Assembly: GCF_004332115.1 (NCBI RefSeq)
Contig: NZ_SJPA01000001.1
Span: forward strand, 310,001-374,000
Origin: Chlorobium sp. N1
GTDB taxonomy: Bacteria > Bacteroidota > Chlorobiia > Chlorobiales > Chlorobiaceae
Length of the DNA: 64,000 nucleotides
Reading direction: 5' to 3'
The notes under the pieces were generated by a model, which made no database searches, was not told where the DNA came from, and worked only from the letters and a program-made list of their open reading frames with translations. This document shows, piece after piece, positions 56,151 to 64,000 of this stretch (position 1 is its first letter; each line of letters starts with the position of its first letter). Made by a program: the position numbers and the translations under genes.

Positions 56151-57794
56151 TCAGCCGGCCACCCTCCGGCGCACGATACGGAGGCTCTGCACGAGGATGT
56201 AGAGCGCGAGCGCGATGAGGGTGAGGGCGATCGAGGCGAGCAGGTACTTGCCGGGCTCGGCCGAGAGGAACTCCCTGGTCTTTACGACAAGGGCGCTGAT
56301 GGTGGTAATGAGCATGAGCACCGCAGGCACGGCCGTCAGCTTCCAGTTTCCGCCCTTCCTGAAGAGCCAGACGCTCGTGACGATGAACACGACGCTGGCC
56401 ACCAGCTGGTTGGCCGAGCCGAAGATCGGCCATATCGATTTCCAGTTGCCGAGCGCAAGGATGGCCGAAAGGGTGCCGATCACGAGCGTCACGGCGTACT
56501 TGTTCTTCATGCCCGGAATGCCGAAGGTCTCGCCGAGCAGCTCCGTGCCGACGTAGCGCGTGATGCGCGTTGCCGAATCGAGCGTCGTCATGACGAAGGT
56601 CTTGAGCATCGTGATGCCGATGAGGGCGCCGAACGCGCCGAGCAGGGGCTTTGTCAGCTCGCCGTAGCCGAGCCCGAAGGTCTTGATCCATCCCCCCTTC
56701 TGGAACGCCTCCTGGTAGACGTAGCCGTGGGTGCCAGCGGGAAGCTCCTTCCAGTAGAGACCGGCCGTCACGGCGACGATGGCAAGGACCGCCAGCGCCG
56801 ACTCGGTGACCATGGCGCCGTACCCGACGGCCCGGATGTCCTTCATGGTCGGCAGCTGCTTCGAGGTCGTGCCGCTGGCCACCAGGCTATGGAAGCCCGA
56901 TACCGCGCCGCAGCCGATCGTGATGAAGAGCATCGGGAACATCCAGCCCTGGTCGGTGGAGAAGGCCACGACGGGAGGCGCATGGAGCTCCGGACGCGAG
57001 AGCAGGAGGCCGGCGAAGCCGAAGAACATGCCGGCGAAAAGCACGAGGGCCGCCAGGTGGTCGCGGGGCTGGAGCAGGAGGGTGACCGGCGTTACGGAGG
57101 CGATCATGCCGTAAAGGATGAGGATGAGGGTCCACCACTGTGCCGGATTCGAAACCGGCAGGCTCACCGGGTAGCGGTAGCCGAGCACGATGAGGCCGAA
57201 GAGCATGAGGACGCCGAGCACGGAGGAGATCGGAATCGAGAACCCGCGATGGTACATCAGCCAGCCGACGAGGGAGGCGACGGGAATGAGGCCGACGGTC
57301 GGCAGGACCACCTCGGGAGTGTTGGCCAGCGTCTGGCCGGCGATGGCGGCAAAGACCGCAACGATGAGGATGAGGGTCAGGAAGACGAACAGGCTGAAAA
57401 CGATCTTTGCGTTCCGGTCGAGAATGTTCTCGGTCAGGTCTGCAATGGAACGGCCCTCGTTCTTGGCCGAAATGGCCAGGGATGCGAGATCGTGCACCGC
57501 CCCCATGAAGATGCTCCCGAAGACGATCCAGGCGAGCGCGGGCAGCCAGCCCCAGTAGAGGCAGGCAATGACCGGGCCGATGATGGGCGCCGCTCCGGCA
57601 ATGGAGGCGAAATGGTGACCGAAGAGGATCAGCCAGTGCTTGGCCGGCACGAAATCCACCCCGTCGTGCTGCTTGACGGCCGGCGTCTCCTCGGCCTCGT
57701 CGATGCCGAGCTGCCGGGCCAGCACAGGACTGTAATAGCGGTAACCGAGATACAGCAGAAGCAGCGAGAGAGCCGCAAGAAGAATGGTGGTCAT
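56151..57794 (-). CDS. cstA: Carbon starvation protein A family transporter
   Basis: A 547-residue polytopic membrane protein of the CstA family, which imports peptides or pyruvate in E. coli relatives. FGHHFASIAGAAPIIGPVIACLYWG and the VFGSIFMGAVHDL segment are signature regions, and about 15 hydrophobic helices are spread over the sequence. Start at 57794 gives MTTILLAALSLLLLYLGYRYYSP. In a photolithotroph it might serve pyruvate or peptide uptake; the substrate here is inference. Confidence 0.92.
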   Translation of the reverse strand: MTTILLAALSLLLLYLGYRYYSPVLARQLGIDEAEETPAVKQHDGVDFVPAKHWLILFGHHFASIAGAAPIIGPVIACLYWGWLPALAWIVFGSIFMGAVHDLASLAISAKNEGRSIADLTENILDRNAKIVFSLFVFLTLILIVAVFAAIAGQTLANTPEVVLPTVGLIPVASLVGWLMYHRGFSIPISSVLGVLMLFGLIVLGYRYPVSLPVSNPAQWWTLILILYGMIASVTPVTLLLQPRDHLAALVLFAGMFFGFAGLLLSRPELHAPPVVAFSTDQGWMFPMLFITIGCGAVSGFHSLVASGTTSKQLPTMKDIRAVGYGAMVTESALAVLAIVAVTAGLYWKELPAGTHGYVYQEAFQKGGWIKTFGLGYGELTKPLLGAFGALIGITMLKTFVMTTLDSATRITRYVGTELLGETFGIPGMKNKYAVTLVIGTLSAILALGNWKSIWPIFGSANQLVASVVFIVTSVWLFRKGGNWKLTAVPAVLMLITTISALVVKTREFLSAEPGKYLLASIALTLIALALYILVQSLRIVRRRVAG

Positions 57795-57953
57795 GGAGAG
57801 GGTCGGACGATGGGGTGAACGGTAATTATTGGGAAAATAGTCAATTCCACAAATATACGGCACGCTCTCCACCGGAAGCCCGGAGAAGCGGCGTCAAAAG
57901 GATATAGTGCCGTAAACGCCCCCGCCTGCGAATGGAAACAGAATGGAGAACAT

Positions 57954-58151
57954 ATGACGAGAAGAGTGCTGGCGATACTGCTGCTGCTCACGACGAGCGG
58001 CTGCTCCCTCCACCTCCGCAACCACCACGACCGGCGCGACCGCAACGACGACCGGCGGACGGAGGAGCGGGACCGTCGCGACGAACACAGGGATGGGAAA
58101 AGGGACGAAGGGCGTGACGAAAAGACCTGGGAGAGGGACGACTACAGATAG
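57954..58151 (+). CDS. Small lipoprotein with highly charged tail
   Basis: A 65-residue precursor with a lipobox (LLLLTTSGCS, Cys17) behind a good GGAG, then a tail dominated by Arg, Asp, His and Glu (RRDRNDDRRTEERDRRDEHRDG...). The extreme composition could be an artefact of G/C-rich sequence or a true metal- or DNA-binding tail. It is divergent from cstA by 159 bases. Confidence 0.45.
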   Translation: MTRRVLAILLLLTTSGCSLHLRNHHDRRDRNDDRRTEERDRRDEHRDGKRDEGRDEKTWERDDYR

Positions 58152-58399
58152 TCGGAAAACCGTCACGAACACCCGGCCGGAACCGGTTCGACAGGCATGG
58201 ATTTGAGCGGGCTGCTTACTTCCGGAGTACGAAAAAGAGCGGCCTCTGGCATGGGGTTTACAAAAACCTCCGTGTCGGTATCGTGACTACCACTATGGGC
58301 GGAAAAACAAACCAGGTCAACCAAGGGGGCACCATCGCGGAAACGGTTGAGCAGAAAGCCGAGCCGCACCGCACACTCATCCTTGCATGAGTCCAAAGA

Positions 58400-59371
58400 T
58401 CACTCCTCCCTGCTCGTCCAGTAGGCCTCCCCGGCCTGCTCGATGAGCCGGAACCGGCCGCTCTCGAAGAGCTCCCGGAGCCTCGACTCGGCTTTCCCCG
58501 GCTCATCGGGGAAACACTCCTCGAGGGCGCTTTGGAGCTCGCGCACCTGGACCGGGTGGCGGAGGGTGATCGAGCTGACCGCCTCGAGCAGGTCCGGGGC
58601 GCCCCTGAGATCCATCGAGCCCTTGACGGGATGGACGACAGGAGCGACCTCGTCGAAGAGCCGGACCGCGCGCTCGATGCGCTCCGGCTCCGGAAGCCGG
58701 ACGTCCTTCTCGGTAGAGGGGCGGGTGGGGATGACGAGGTGCACCATGTCTGGCCCGACCTGGCGGAGCGCCAGGGCGATGTCCCGGAGGGCCTCCTCGG
58801 AATCGTTCACCCCGCCGAGCAGCATCACCTCCACCCAGAGCTTTCCCTTGTACACTCTCCGGAACGCCCGGAGTCCCTCCAGATGGCGTTCGAGGGTGAA
58901 CCCCGGTGCCGGCCGGCTGATCTTCTGGTGAAGCTCCTCACTGCCGGCATTGAGAGACGGGAGCACGGCGTCGGCCCGGAGCAGTTCCCGGCGCACCTCG
59001 TCGAGATGGAAGAGCGAGCCGTTGGTGATGACGGCCACCGGAATCGGGGTGAGCGCCTTCACTTCCGCGATAAGATCGCCGAGACCCCGGTAGAGCATGG
59101 TCTCGCCGGAACCGACGAAGGTGATCCAGTCGATGTGCCGTCCGGAGTCGAGCGCCTCCTGTATCTCGGAGAGGATCTCCGCGGGAGGGAAGAACTCACG
59201 GCGTTCAACCGCGTACTCCTTCGTCCGGCCGAGCTGGCAGTAGATGCAGTTCCAGGTGCAGCTCTTCATCGGCAGCAGGTCCACGCCGAGCGACTGGCCG
59301 AGCCGCTTCGAGGGGACCGGTCCGAACACGTGGCCCGCGTGCGGGGCCTTTCTCTCTTCGAGGGGTGCCAT
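58400..59371 (-). CDS. Radical SAM protein, MoaA-like
   Basis: A 323-residue enzyme with the 4Fe-4S motif Cys38-xxx-Cys42-xx-Cys45 in SCTWNCIYCQLG. GPVPSKRLGQSLGVDLLP at the start and ITNGSLF, NAGSEE follow the classic MoaA-like fold, but without MoaA's C-terminal cluster; this is the widespread family annotated only as radical SAM protein. It ends 23 bases after a possible small ORF region and its start lies 3 bases from the end of the BCD transporter gene on the same strand, so the two are probably co-transcribed. Confidence 0.85.
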   Translation of the reverse strand: MAPLEERKAPHAGHVFGPVPSKRLGQSLGVDLLPMKSCTWNCIYCQLGRTKEYAVERREFFPPAEILSEIQEALDSGRHIDWITFVGSGETMLYRGLGDLIAEVKALTPIPVAVITNGSLFHLDEVRRELLRADAVLPSLNAGSEELHQKISRPAPGFTLERHLEGLRAFRRVYKGKLWVEVMLLGGVNDSEEALRDIALALRQVGPDMVHLVIPTRPSTEKDVRLPEPERIERAVRLFDEVAPVVHPVKGSMDLRGAPDLLEAVSSITLRHPVQVRELQSALEECFPDEPGKAESRLRELFESGRFRLIEQAGEAYWTSREE

Positions 59372-59374
59372 AGT

Positions 59375-60724
59375 TCAATCGACTCCGCTGTTTGCCAGGA
59401 CCTCCGAGAACTTCACCCGGCTCTCCTCCTCGAACGCCTCCTTCGATATCTTCGGCAAGAGCAGGCTCGCAAGTCCGAAGGCGGCGATCTCCAGGCCGAA
59501 GATCGCGCTGTATGCCATCATGTAGCTTCCGCTGAAGGCGTGCACCACGTCGCGGATGACGCCGGCACCGAAATGGCCGAGGAACATCGCAAGGCTCTGC
59601 GCGGTGCCCCAGAGGCCGATGTAGACGCCGCTGCGGCCGGCCGTCATGGTCATCATCATGGTGATGTTCGACACGCTCGAGGCGCCGAGCCCGATACCGG
59701 TGACGACCAGGCCGATGCGCAGCAGCTGCTCGTCGAGGCTGAAACCGGACACGATGACGATCGAGAACCCGACCATGCAGAAAAGATTGCCGATGAGCGC
59801 TCCGCGCTTGTTGCCGATGCGGCCGAGCAGGAAGCCGGTGATGAGCATGAAGACGAGCTGCATGCCGCCCATGGTCGGACGGAAGAGCTTGGTGGTCACA
59901 CCGACCGGCATGGCGAAGACGTCTGCACCGAAGGGCTCCATGACGATCTCGTTGGAAAAGAGCGCGAAGATGGAGAGGAAAATGTAGAACGCGAAGAACA
60001 TCGTCTTCGGAGAGCCGGAGAGCAGCCGGATGGACTGCACGAAGCCGAGCGACTCCTCCGCACGGCCTTTCCTTCCGACGGCGTTTCGCTCCTCGACGCC
60101 CGCAAAGGCCACGAGCCCGATGAAAAGGGCGACAAGACCGCCGACGACGCCGACCGCCATCAGCCGCTCGGGAGTATAGACGTCCAGGTAGGACCCGACG
60201 ACGCGGGCCGAAATGATGGTGGTGAGCACCATGAGGGTCCAGCTCGAGGAGGTCACCTTGCCGATGTGCTGCTCACCCACGTAGTCGGCGATGAGCGCGT
60301 AGTAGGCGGTGGTGGCCACCTGCAGGCCGAAACCGAAAAGCAGGAACACCACCATGAGCTGCCAGAGGCCGAGGTCGAAGAGGACGGCCGGGAACAGGGT
60401 CGCGAAATCCGTTCCGCTGACCTGCACCTGGTAGGCCGCAACGGGAGCGTACATGAACGCAGCGACGCAGCTCAAAAGGCCGAGCAGGATGAAGGGGGAG
60501 CGCTGGTAGCCGAAAACGAGCGAGCGGTCGGAGAGATTGCCGGCCCAGACCTTGACACCGAAGACGGCCAGCAGCTCCTTGAGGCTGATGAGGCCGAAAA
60601 CGATGGTGAAGGCGATGCCGAGCTCCTTGACCATCACGCGGTTGAGCGTATCGTGGAGAAAACCCAGCATGATGCCGAAACCCATCTGGAAGAGTGCGAG
60701 GCGGACCAGATTGAAAACGCGCAT
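59375..60724 (-). CDS. BCD family (PucC/LhaA-like) transporter
   Basis: A 449-residue twelve-helix membrane protein of the bacteriochlorophyll-delivery branch of the major facilitator superfamily. The start MRVFNLVRLALFQMGFGIMLGFLHDTLNRVMVKEL and FGYQRSPFILLGLL are characteristic. In purple bacteria PucC/LhaA help assemble light-harvesting complexes; in green sulfur bacteria a role in pigment or reaction-centre assembly is inferred. ATG 60724 is selected from the conserved N-terminus. It precedes the radical SAM gene by 3 bases. Confidence 0.88.
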   Translation of the reverse strand: MRVFNLVRLALFQMGFGIMLGFLHDTLNRVMVKELGIAFTIVFGLISLKELLAVFGVKVWAGNLSDRSLVFGYQRSPFILLGLLSCVAAFMYAPVAAYQVQVSGTDFATLFPAVLFDLGLWQLMVVFLLFGFGLQVATTAYYALIADYVGEQHIGKVTSSSWTLMVLTTIISARVVGSYLDVYTPERLMAVGVVGGLVALFIGLVAFAGVEERNAVGRKGRAEESLGFVQSIRLLSGSPKTMFFAFYIFLSIFALFSNEIVMEPFGADVFAMPVGVTTKLFRPTMGGMQLVFMLITGFLLGRIGNKRGALIGNLFCMVGFSIVIVSGFSLDEQLLRIGLVVTGIGLGASSVSNITMMMTMTAGRSGVYIGLWGTAQSLAMFLGHFGAGVIRDVVHAFSGSYMMAYSAIFGLEIAAFGLASLLLPKISKEAFEEESRVKFSEVLANSGVD

Positions 60725-60782
60725 GAGAGCACAAAAAGATGTTAGGGAAACGGCGGGAAATATAACAAAAAAGCGGCGGCAA

Positions 60783-62972
60783 TCAGCAGAGCCGGCCGGA
60801 GAGGGCGGCCGCGAGGCCCGTAAGCCGCCCCTTCGAGCTGCACCGGCCGACCGCAACCTGCAGCGCGCGCGGCTCACCGATCACCATCACCAGCTTCTTG
60901 CCGCGGGTGACCGCCGTATAGACGAGGTTGCGTTCGAGCATCGGGTAATGGAGCATCGAAAGCGGAACGACCACCGCGGGGTATTCCGATCCCTGGCTCT
61001 TGTGGATGGTGATGGCCCAGGCCGGGGCCATCTCGTCGAGCTCCGCCTGCAGGTAGCGGACCTCCCTCCCGTCGAAAAGCACCCGGAGCTCCCCCTCCTC
61101 GTGATCGATCGAGTCGATGATGCCGATGTCGCCGTTGAAAACCTCCTTCTCGTAGTTGTTGACGGTCTGGATCACCTTGTCGCCACGACCGTAGCCGACG
61201 CCGAACCGCTCGATGCGCTTCCCGCCCCCGCCGTTGAGCCGTTCCTGCAGGAGGGTGTTCAGCGACTGGGCGCCGAGCGGCCCCTTGTTCATCGGGGTCA
61301 GCACCTGGATCTCCTGCAGGGGGTCGAGCCCGAAACGCTCCGGGATGCGCTCGGCGACCACCTGCAGGAGCTTGCGTCGGATCTCTTCGGGCGTGGAGGC
61401 GGATACGAAGTAGAAATCCGAGAGTTCCCCACCCTCATGATGGAGGAGCGGCTCGCCGTGGTTGATGCGGTGGGCGTTGCGGATGATGAGGGAGCTCGCC
61501 GCCTGGCGGAAGATCTCGGTAAGTCGCACCACCGGCACCGCGCCGGAGGCGATGAGGTCGCTGAGCACAGCGCCCGGTCCGACGGGAGGCAGCTGGTCGA
61601 CGTCGCCGACGAGGATCAGGGCGGCGCCCGTCGGCACCGCCGGAAGCAGGCGGTTCATCAGCACCACGTCGATCATGGAGGCCTCGTCGACGATGAGGAG
61701 GTCGGTATCGAGCGGATGGCTGGAACAGCGCCTGAAATCATAGGTGGCGGGGTCGAACTCCAGGAGGCGGTGGATGGTGCGCGCGTCTCGGCCGGTCGCC
61801 TCCGCCAGGCGCTTGGCGGCCCTGCCGGTCGGGGCGGCAAGCAGCACCTTGCGGCCGAAGACCTCGGGCACGGAGAGCAGGGTGCGGATGATGGTGGTCT
61901 TGCCGACGCCCGGGCCGCCGGTGATGACGAGCAGCTTGCTCGAGAGCGCAAGGAGGACGGCCTCACGCTGTGAAGGGGAGAGCTCGAGGCGGGAACGCTC
62001 CTCGGCCTCCCTGAGGGAGCGTTCGACGTCGATACGGCCCCAGGGCAGCTTCCCGCCGGCGATCCGGGTGATGGCGGAAGCGACCCCCTGTTCCGCAGCC
62101 CAGAGCGCCTCGAGATAGAGGTGTCGCTCCCCGCCCTCCCCGTCGGCGACGATACGCCCCGAGGAAAGCTCGGTACGGAGGGCATCCTGCAGGACGGCGT
62201 CGGGAATCTGCAGGAGCCGGCGGGCCGAGTCGAAGAGCATCGCCTCCGGAACCCGGCAGTGGCCCCTCGAAGAGAGCTCCTGCAGCACCCAGCCGAGTCC
62301 GGCACGGGCGCGCAGCGGCGAATCCTCCGCGATGCCGATGCTGCGCGCGATGGCGTCGGCCGACCGGAATCCGATGCCCGCGACGTCGCGGCTGAGCCGG
62401 TAGGGATCGCGCGTTATGAGGCCGACGGCTCCGGCGCCGTAGGCCTTGTAGATCTTCAGCGCCCGGGCCGTGCCGACCCCGTGTGACTGGAGGAACATCA
62501 TGATCTCCCGCACCGCCTGGTGCTCGCGCCAGGACTCCACGATCCGAGCCTGCTTCTTCGGCCCGATGCCCGCAATGTCGCGCAGCCGTTCGGGCTCCTT
62601 CTCGATCACCCGGAATACGTCCGTCCCCCAGGCGCTCATCATGAGCGAGGCCAGGTGCGGCCCCACTCCGCCGAGCATCCCCGAGGCCAGGTAGCGTTCC
62701 ATCCCCTCCCGGCTCTCGGGGGCGATGACCGAGAGGCTCTCGGCCCTGAACTGCCGCCCCCACTGCCGGTCGTCCTGCCAGTGCCCCAACGCCTCGACAT
62801 GCTGCCCCTCCGTCACCGAGGCAATGCAGCCGACCACCGTCATGAGAGGCTCGTCCTCATCGACGGAAAGCCGGAGCACGGAGAACCCGGACTCGGGGTT
62901 GAAGAAGGTCACCTTCTCGACCACCCCGCTGAGCCGCTCCTGCGCCGTACCGTTGTCAGGCTGCTGCATCAT
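60783..62972 (-). CDS. recD2: RecD2-type DNA helicase
   Basis: A 729-residue SF1B helicase without RecBC partners nearby. The N-terminal OB-like and HhH parts (GIGPKKQARIVESW, GVGTARALKIYKAYG) precede motif I Walker A ITGGPGVGKTT, motif II IVDEASMID and motif III VGDVDQLPPVGPG; the C-terminal motif VI VYTAVTRGKKLV closes the helicase core. Start ATG 62972 follows GGAGGTCC. RecD2 acts in DNA repair. A thiamine riboswitch and thiC are divergent from it. Confidence 0.93.
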   Translation of the reverse strand: MMQQPDNGTAQERLSGVVEKVTFFNPESGFSVLRLSVDEDEPLMTVVGCIASVTEGQHVEALGHWQDDRQWGRQFRAESLSVIAPESREGMERYLASGMLGGVGPHLASLMMSAWGTDVFRVIEKEPERLRDIAGIGPKKQARIVESWREHQAVREIMMFLQSHGVGTARALKIYKAYGAGAVGLITRDPYRLSRDVAGIGFRSADAIARSIGIAEDSPLRARAGLGWVLQELSSRGHCRVPEAMLFDSARRLLQIPDAVLQDALRTELSSGRIVADGEGGERHLYLEALWAAEQGVASAITRIAGGKLPWGRIDVERSLREAEERSRLELSPSQREAVLLALSSKLLVITGGPGVGKTTIIRTLLSVPEVFGRKVLLAAPTGRAAKRLAEATGRDARTIHRLLEFDPATYDFRRCSSHPLDTDLLIVDEASMIDVVLMNRLLPAVPTGAALILVGDVDQLPPVGPGAVLSDLIASGAVPVVRLTEIFRQAASSLIIRNAHRINHGEPLLHHEGGELSDFYFVSASTPEEIRRKLLQVVAERIPERFGLDPLQEIQVLTPMNKGPLGAQSLNTLLQERLNGGGGKRIERFGVGYGRGDKVIQTVNNYEKEVFNGDIGIIDSIDHEEGELRVLFDGREVRYLQAELDEMAPAWAITIHKSQGSEYPAVVVPLSMLHYPMLERNLVYTAVTRGKKLVMVIGEPRALQVAVGRCSSKGRLTGLAAALSGRLC

Positions 62973-63072
62973 TGATAAAGGACCTCCGGAAGAGTGCGCC
63001 GAACGGAAGGATGGCCGGACGGGGCGGATTTGCAAATCAGGGTGAATTTAAGTAATGTGAAGCGAACATACT

Positions 63073-63154
63073 CATCTTGGGGGTGCTGTCCGTGAGACGG
63101 CTGAGATCACACCCTTGTAACTTGATGCAGGCAATGCTGCCGCAAGGAAAGATG
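63073..63154 (+). promoter_or_regulatory. TPP (THI element) riboswitch
   Basis: Core riboswitch sequences occur in the right order: GGGGTGC, GGCTGAGA, CACCCTT, then AACTTGAT, CAGGCAATGCTGC and GCAAGGAA. The outer helix P1 is CATCTT (63073-63078) pairing with AAGATG (63149-63154). It lies about 80 bases before thiC, which thiamine pyrophosphate should repress, probably at the level of translation or termination. Confidence 0.93.
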
Positions 63155-63236
63155 AAGCAGGACCCTCCGGCCGCAACGCCTTTCCCGCCCGCTTCACCTC
63201 CCGCGCCGCACCGCCTTCAGCAGAGAACCCTGAACC

Positions 63237-64000
63237 ATGGCCCACTCCGACGCCGACCAGCACTGCCCCGACCGCCTCTACGGCAAGTCCTCGAAGAAGA
63301 TCCACGTCGACGGAGCCATCTGGCCCCTGAAGGTCGGCATGCGCGAAGTCACCCTCTCGCGGCCCTACGTCTCGGGAGGACAGGAGTTCAGGACGTTCCC
63401 CCTCTACGACACCAGCGGACCGCATTCCGATGCATCGGCCAGGGTCGATTACGAAAAAGGAATCGCCCCCCTGAGGGACGGCTGGGGGTTCATCGGGCGC
63501 GAAACCCTGGAGGCTGCGGAATCCGCCCCCGAAGGCTCGATGACCCGGCGCATTCCGAGGATGGCCAAAGCAGGCTCCGCCGTCACCCAGATGCACTTCG
63601 CCCGCAACGGGGTCGTCACCCCGGAGATGGAGTACGTGGCCATCCGCGAGAACCAGCGGCTCGAGGAGTGGATCGCCTCGCACGGCCGCGGCGGCGTGCA
63701 TGCAAAACCGGTCACCGCGGAGTTCGTGCGCAGCGAAATCGCCGCCGGCCGGGCCATCATCCCGGCCAACATCAACCACCCGGAACTCGAGCCGATGATC
63801 ATAGGCCGGAACTTCAGGGTGAAGATCAACGCCAACATCGGCAACTCCGCCCTCGGCTCCTCCATCGCCGAAGAGGTCGAAAAGTCGGTATGGGCATGCC
63901 GCTGGGGCGCCGATACGGTCATGGACCTCAGCACCGGCAGGAACATCCATACCACCCGCGAGTGGATCCTGCGCAACTCCCCCGTCCCGATCGGCACCGT
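63237..64000 (+). CDS. thiC: Phosphomethylpyrimidine synthase, 3'-truncated by window end
   Basis: The first 254 residues of ThiC, a radical SAM enzyme that converts AIR to HMP phosphate in thiamine synthesis. Landmarks are [83 protein letters not shown] and [23 protein letters not shown]. The C-terminal Cys-rich SAM cluster motif lies outside the window. ATG 63237 is selected because it starts the conserved N-terminus. Regulated by the riboswitch upstream. Confidence 0.95.
   Translation, partial: MAHSDADQHCPDRLYGKSSKKIHVDGAIWPLKVGMREVTLSRPYVSGGQEFRTFPLYDTSGPHSDASARVDYEKGIAPLRDGWGFIGRETLEAAESAPEGSMTRRIPRMAKAGSAVTQMHFARNGVVTPEMEYVAIRENQRLEEWIASHGRGGVHAKPVTAEFVRSEIAAGRAIIPANINHPELEPMIIGRNFRVKINANIGNSALGSSIAEEVEKSVWACRWGADTVMDLSTGRNIHTTREWILRNSPVPIGT

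Overview
The window is a dense chromosomal segment of a green sulfur bacterium (Chlorobiaceae, genus Chlorobium or a close relative). The evidence is a bacteriochlorophyll a gene set (bchF-bchC-bchX), a chlorosome-envelope-like protein, a CrtP/CrtQ-type carotene desaturase, a PucC-like BCD-family transporter, and the C5 tetrapyrrole genes hemA-hemC-hemD with hemB, all with strongly G/C-biased third codon positions. The outer-membrane cytochrome-porin of the Cyc2 family next to a small cytochrome c matches my recollection of Fe(II)-oxidising (photoferrotrophic) or cyc2-carrying Chlorobia, for example the C. luteolum / C. ferrooxidans group. The species is not proven by the sequence.

Layout. 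1-3.3 kb: the 3' part of an exosortase cluster (truncated TPR protein, exosortase, unknown membrane protein, EpsI-like protein). 3.3-8.2 kb: a signalling block with two histidine kinases, an orphan CheD and a CheY-like receiver. 8.2-13.7 kb: an unknown protein, a UDP-sugar epimerase and the circularly permuted ATP-grasp / alpha-E / transglutaminase triad. 13.7-15.6 kb: cytochrome c plus Cyc2 operon with two inverted repeats upstream. 15.7-20.8 kb: tgt-rimO and aroK-aroB facing coaX. 20.8-25.6 kb: small proteins, an alpha/beta hydrolase, type III glutamine synthetase and its Lrp/AsnC partner.

26-48.7 kb is the photopigment heartland: carotene desaturase, chlorosome-like protein, sigma54 response regulator, dut, bshB1, solute-binding lipoprotein, bchFCX, typA, a HemX/CcsA-like protein, hemACD, then an inositol-phosphatase-family enzyme, a 7TM sensor kinase with a receiver-AraC regulator, and hemB. 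48.7-64 kb holds aroC, cysE, queD, secreted or periplasmic proteases, cstA, a radical SAM protein, a BCD transporter, recD2 and a TPP riboswitch in front of thiC, which runs off the window.

Functionally, glutamate-derived tetrapyrrole (hemA, C, D, B) feeds bacteriochlorophyll made by BchF, BchC and BchX; the carotenoid and chlorosome genes nearby supply the antenna. AroK, AroB and AroC supply chorismate. The Cyc2/cytochrome c pair could deliver electrons from outside the cell to the photosynthetic chain. I saw no tRNA, rRNA, CRISPR array or insertion sequence. Many long open frames antisense to real genes are GC-rich shadows and are omitted.
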